Source of the DNA: Pseudomonadota bacterium
GTDB taxonomy: Bacteria > Pseudomonadota > Gammaproteobacteria > Burkholderiales > Chitinibacteraceae
Assembly (NCBI GenBank): GCA_018261735.1
Contig: JAGTRM010000019.1
Coordinates: 1-64,000 of the forward strand
Length of the DNA: 64,000 nt
Direction of reading: 5' to 3'
Shown: positions 62,417-64,000 of the stretch, one piece after another
Layout: every line of letters begins with the position of its first letter
Numbering within the stretch: the first letter of the stretch is position 1
Position numbers and translations under genes: made by a program
Notes under the pieces: generated by a model
The model's database searches: none
Told to the model about the DNA's origin: nothing
Seen by the model: the letters and a program-made list of their open reading frames with translations, nothing else

Positions 62417-62560
62417 TTTCTGACTCCCTCAATCTGGTAAATTTTTTCAAAAACCACCAATTCAAGCGTTGCCACATCGGGGTTGACTCCAGAAGAGTGG
62501 ATTGAGGGTGGATATGCCACTAAGCAACCCAGCTCACTACCATACCCCCGCAGCTCATTC

Positions 62561-63655
62561 TTACTTCGTAGGCCGAACTTTGATCGCACTGGTCAGGCGA
62601 TCCCACAGCGCCACGGCTTCCTCGTTCTTCAGGCTGGGTTCGAGTTCGCCCTTGCTGTCTTCATCCACACCTGTGCTCATTTCCAAATCCACTACGGGGC
62701 GGAACATATCGTTCGCGGCGCCGATGGACTTGAACCTGAATTCATGCGTGGTGGGTTTGTTCTTTTCTTGCGAAGGAAGCCGGGCAAGTTTTTCGTAGCC
62801 ATCCCAACCGCCGATCTGGCGCTTGCCCTCGCGCAAGGTCTTGATGCTGCTGAACCATTGACCCATGCCCATGATTGCGCCAATTTCGCGAGCTTCTTTC
62901 AACCCTCGTTCCAGGCTTTCGCTCGGATTGGGCCTATCCGTTTTGAACGAGCGCACTGAAAAGCTCACATCCGGATATTCGGGGAAGCGAAAACCAATGG
63001 CTACCCGCTCGCCATATGGGCTGTTCGCCAAACGAACAAACCCGTTTTCAAGACAAATACCGGGTTCGGTGGGAGTTTCCGTCTCTTCGCGTACCCGTAG
63101 GCGTCGGGCAATGTCTTGGAAAATAGGGATATATTTCTTGTAGCTGGTTTTGTCATCTCCTCCGTTGGGTAAGTCATCCAAAACAAGGGTGTCGGCCTTT
63201 TGCACGAAAGCGTGCTTGCCGAGACGGATATATGAGTGCAGCTGAACAAGACCTGATGATTCGAAGTCGGAATAACCCACCACAATCCTGCTGTCCGGAT
63301 TGGGGCCATCAAACGTGCCAATGAATGTCGAGGGTTCCCTGATATGTTTGATCCCCTTGAGTTCTGTTACCTTGGCTTGGATCTCGGCTGCCATTTTGTG
63401 ACCCTGGCTTGGGTAGGAAACGATGCCATTTCTAATGGTTGTCGGTCCCCAGACCACTTGAGCAGTTGCAGGCACATCGATCAAGAAACGGCCAAAACAG
63501 ACCGGTTTGGTTTGCTTGAACAAGGCTTCAATCCGGTCGGCTTTTTTGTCCATCGTCGTGGCTCCATTTGAGGAAGAGGGGGTAGCAGCGCAACCAGCCG
63601 TCATGACGGCGGCCAGAAGCAATGCGGTGCAGTTTTTTAGCATGGATTTTTCCAT
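62561..63655 (-). CDS. Tli4-like type VI immunity lipoprotein
   Basis: A 364-residue (or 360 from the ATG at 63643) lipoprotein with a lipobox (LLLAAVMTAGCAAT). The mature part resembles Tli4, the periplasmic immunity protein of the phospholipase effector Tle4: KPVCFGRFLIDVPATAQVVWG, SGLVQLHSYIRLGKHAFVQKADTL, GICLENGFVRLANS, GWDGYEKLARLPSQ. It begins inside the last codons of the lipase-like gene upstream, as effector and immunity genes often do. The match is by recognition, not by search. Confidence 0.75.
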   Translation of the reverse strand: MEKSMLKNCTALLLAAVMTAGCAATPSSSNGATTMDKKADRIEALFKQTKPVCFGRFLIDVPATAQVVWGPTTIRNGIVSYPSQGHKMAAEIQAKVTELKGIKHIREPSTFIGTFDGPNPDSRIVVGYSDFESSGLVQLHSYIRLGKHAFVQKADTLVLDDLPNGGDDKTSYKKYIPIFQDIARRLRVREETETPTEPGICLENGFVRLANSPYGERVAIGFRFPEYPDVSFSVRSFKTDRPNPSESLERGLKEAREIGAIMGMGQWFSSIKTLREGKRQIGGWDGYEKLARLPSQEKNKPTTHEFRFKSIGAANDMFRPVVDLEMSTGVDEDSKGELEPSLKNEEAVALWDRLTSAIKVRPTK

Positions 63656-64000
63656 TTCATTTGCTGGGCAATACGTACGATGGAATACAGGGTGGAGGCC
63701 ACCGCCTTCTTGTTCGAATAGCTGTCCTGATGTTCATAGCCAGTCTGCCGGAAGATTCCCTTGAGCTTGGGATCTTTGCTCTGCATTTGATGGTCCGCCG
63801 AGTGCACCGGGACGGTTTCGTCCCCCGGCTCGCTTGGCGACAGTATCTTGGCGGTGTAGTACGGCACGCTTACGTTCGTGCGACCGTCCATGTCGGTCTC
63901 GACCGGTAGTTGGGTCGTTCCTGCGGGCAAGGTGTTGTAAACGGCCTGCGTCACCAATTTGATTTCGCCTTCCTCGTCGTCCTCGACGATTTGCAGGTTG
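63637..64000 (-). CDS. Lipase-like protein, C-terminal fragment (probable Tle4-type effector)
   Basis: Only the last 120 codons are in the window. GDETVPVHSADHQ supplies an Asp and GYEHQDSYSN a His in the order and spacing of alpha/beta-hydrolase lipases; the Ser elbow would lie outside the window. The end ...QQMKWKNPC overlaps the immunity-like gene by 19 bases. A Tle4-type phospholipase delivered by a type VI system is likely from the pairing, but no type VI structural gene is visible. Confidence 0.7.
   Translation of the reverse strand, partial: NLQIVEDDEEGEIKLVTQAVYNTLPAGTTQLPVETDMDGRTNVSVPYYTAKILSPSEPGDETVPVHSADHQMQSKDPKLKGIFRQTGYEHQDSYSNKKAVASTLYSIVRIAQQMKWKNPC

Noticed and set aside
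1..64000. Insertion sequence, prophage, tRNA or rRNA genes
   Set aside because: No transposase or integrase motif, no terminal inverted repeats, and no cloverleaf or rRNA sequence was recognised on either strand.

Overview
The window reads as chromosome of a betaproteobacterium. This rests on a GC-rich genome with strong third-position bias, the gene order Mth938-domain protein / alanine-type aminotransferase / homoserine dehydrogenase / threonine synthase, and envelope and signalling genes of betaproteobacterial type. The genus cannot be fixed from the sequence. I see no tRNA, rRNA, CRISPR array, insertion sequence or phage gene. Most ORFs longer than 400 codons lying opposite the RND, DUF2339 and threonine genes are GC-rich shadows.

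Layout. 0-1.7 kb: an electrophile or quinone-stress type pair (truncated quinone-oxidoreductase-like dehydrogenase and alpha/beta hydrolase) divergent from an HxlR regulator, with a direct-repeat operator between them. 2.1-5.4 kb: copA-copZ-csoR plus a coupled small gene, controlled by two palindromic CsoR-type boxes. 5.5-12.9 kb: small Cys-, Met- and His-rich secreted proteins and a CusCBA-CusF copper/silver efflux set, closed by a strong terminator. 13-15 kb: a LemA-TPM-TPM set. 15-20 kb: a second metal island around a P-type ATPase carrying two YHS domains instead of HMA domains, with small membrane proteins and a Met-rich periplasmic protein. 20.3-27.2 kb: a second heavy-metal RND system with several accessory small proteins. 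Together, 2-27 kb is an almost continuous copper/silver/divalent-metal resistance region with two ATPases and two tripartite pumps.

27.2-31.9 kb is housekeeping threonine and alanine metabolism. 31.9-34.7 kb holds two NifX-like proteins (one with a Cys/His-rich repeat tail, coupled to a DUF134 regulator), a YciI protein, an IscA-like protein and an AhpD-like protein. 34.9-39.7 kb is a compact envelope operon: secreted helical protein, ABC ATPase, FtsX/MacB-type permease, LolA-like carrier and an outer-membrane barrel. It looks like a trans-envelope transport system of unknown cargo and is one of the two best candidates for an undescribed system.

39.7-51.3 kb on the minus strand: DUF2339/DUF3999 membrane proteins and a tightly overlapped signalling operon. 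This runs periplasmic binding protein, Cache-HAMP-PAS hybrid kinase, REC-PAS-GGDEF diguanylate cyclase, a 63-residue membrane protein, and a REC-fused soluble kinase. It suggests an extracellular ligand read out as c-di-GMP and is the second candidate system. 51.5-56.4 kb: SrkA kinase, a receiver-less CheB, an orphan galactitol-type PTS IIC and a chemoreceptor. 56.7-61.1 kb: a secreted esterase-like protein, ThiD, and type II secretion genes gspL-gspM-gspN. 61.1-64 kb: DUF2145 and companion secreted proteins, then a Tli4-like lipoprotein overlapping the end of a lipase-like gene that runs off the window, a probable type VI phospholipase effector/immunity pair.
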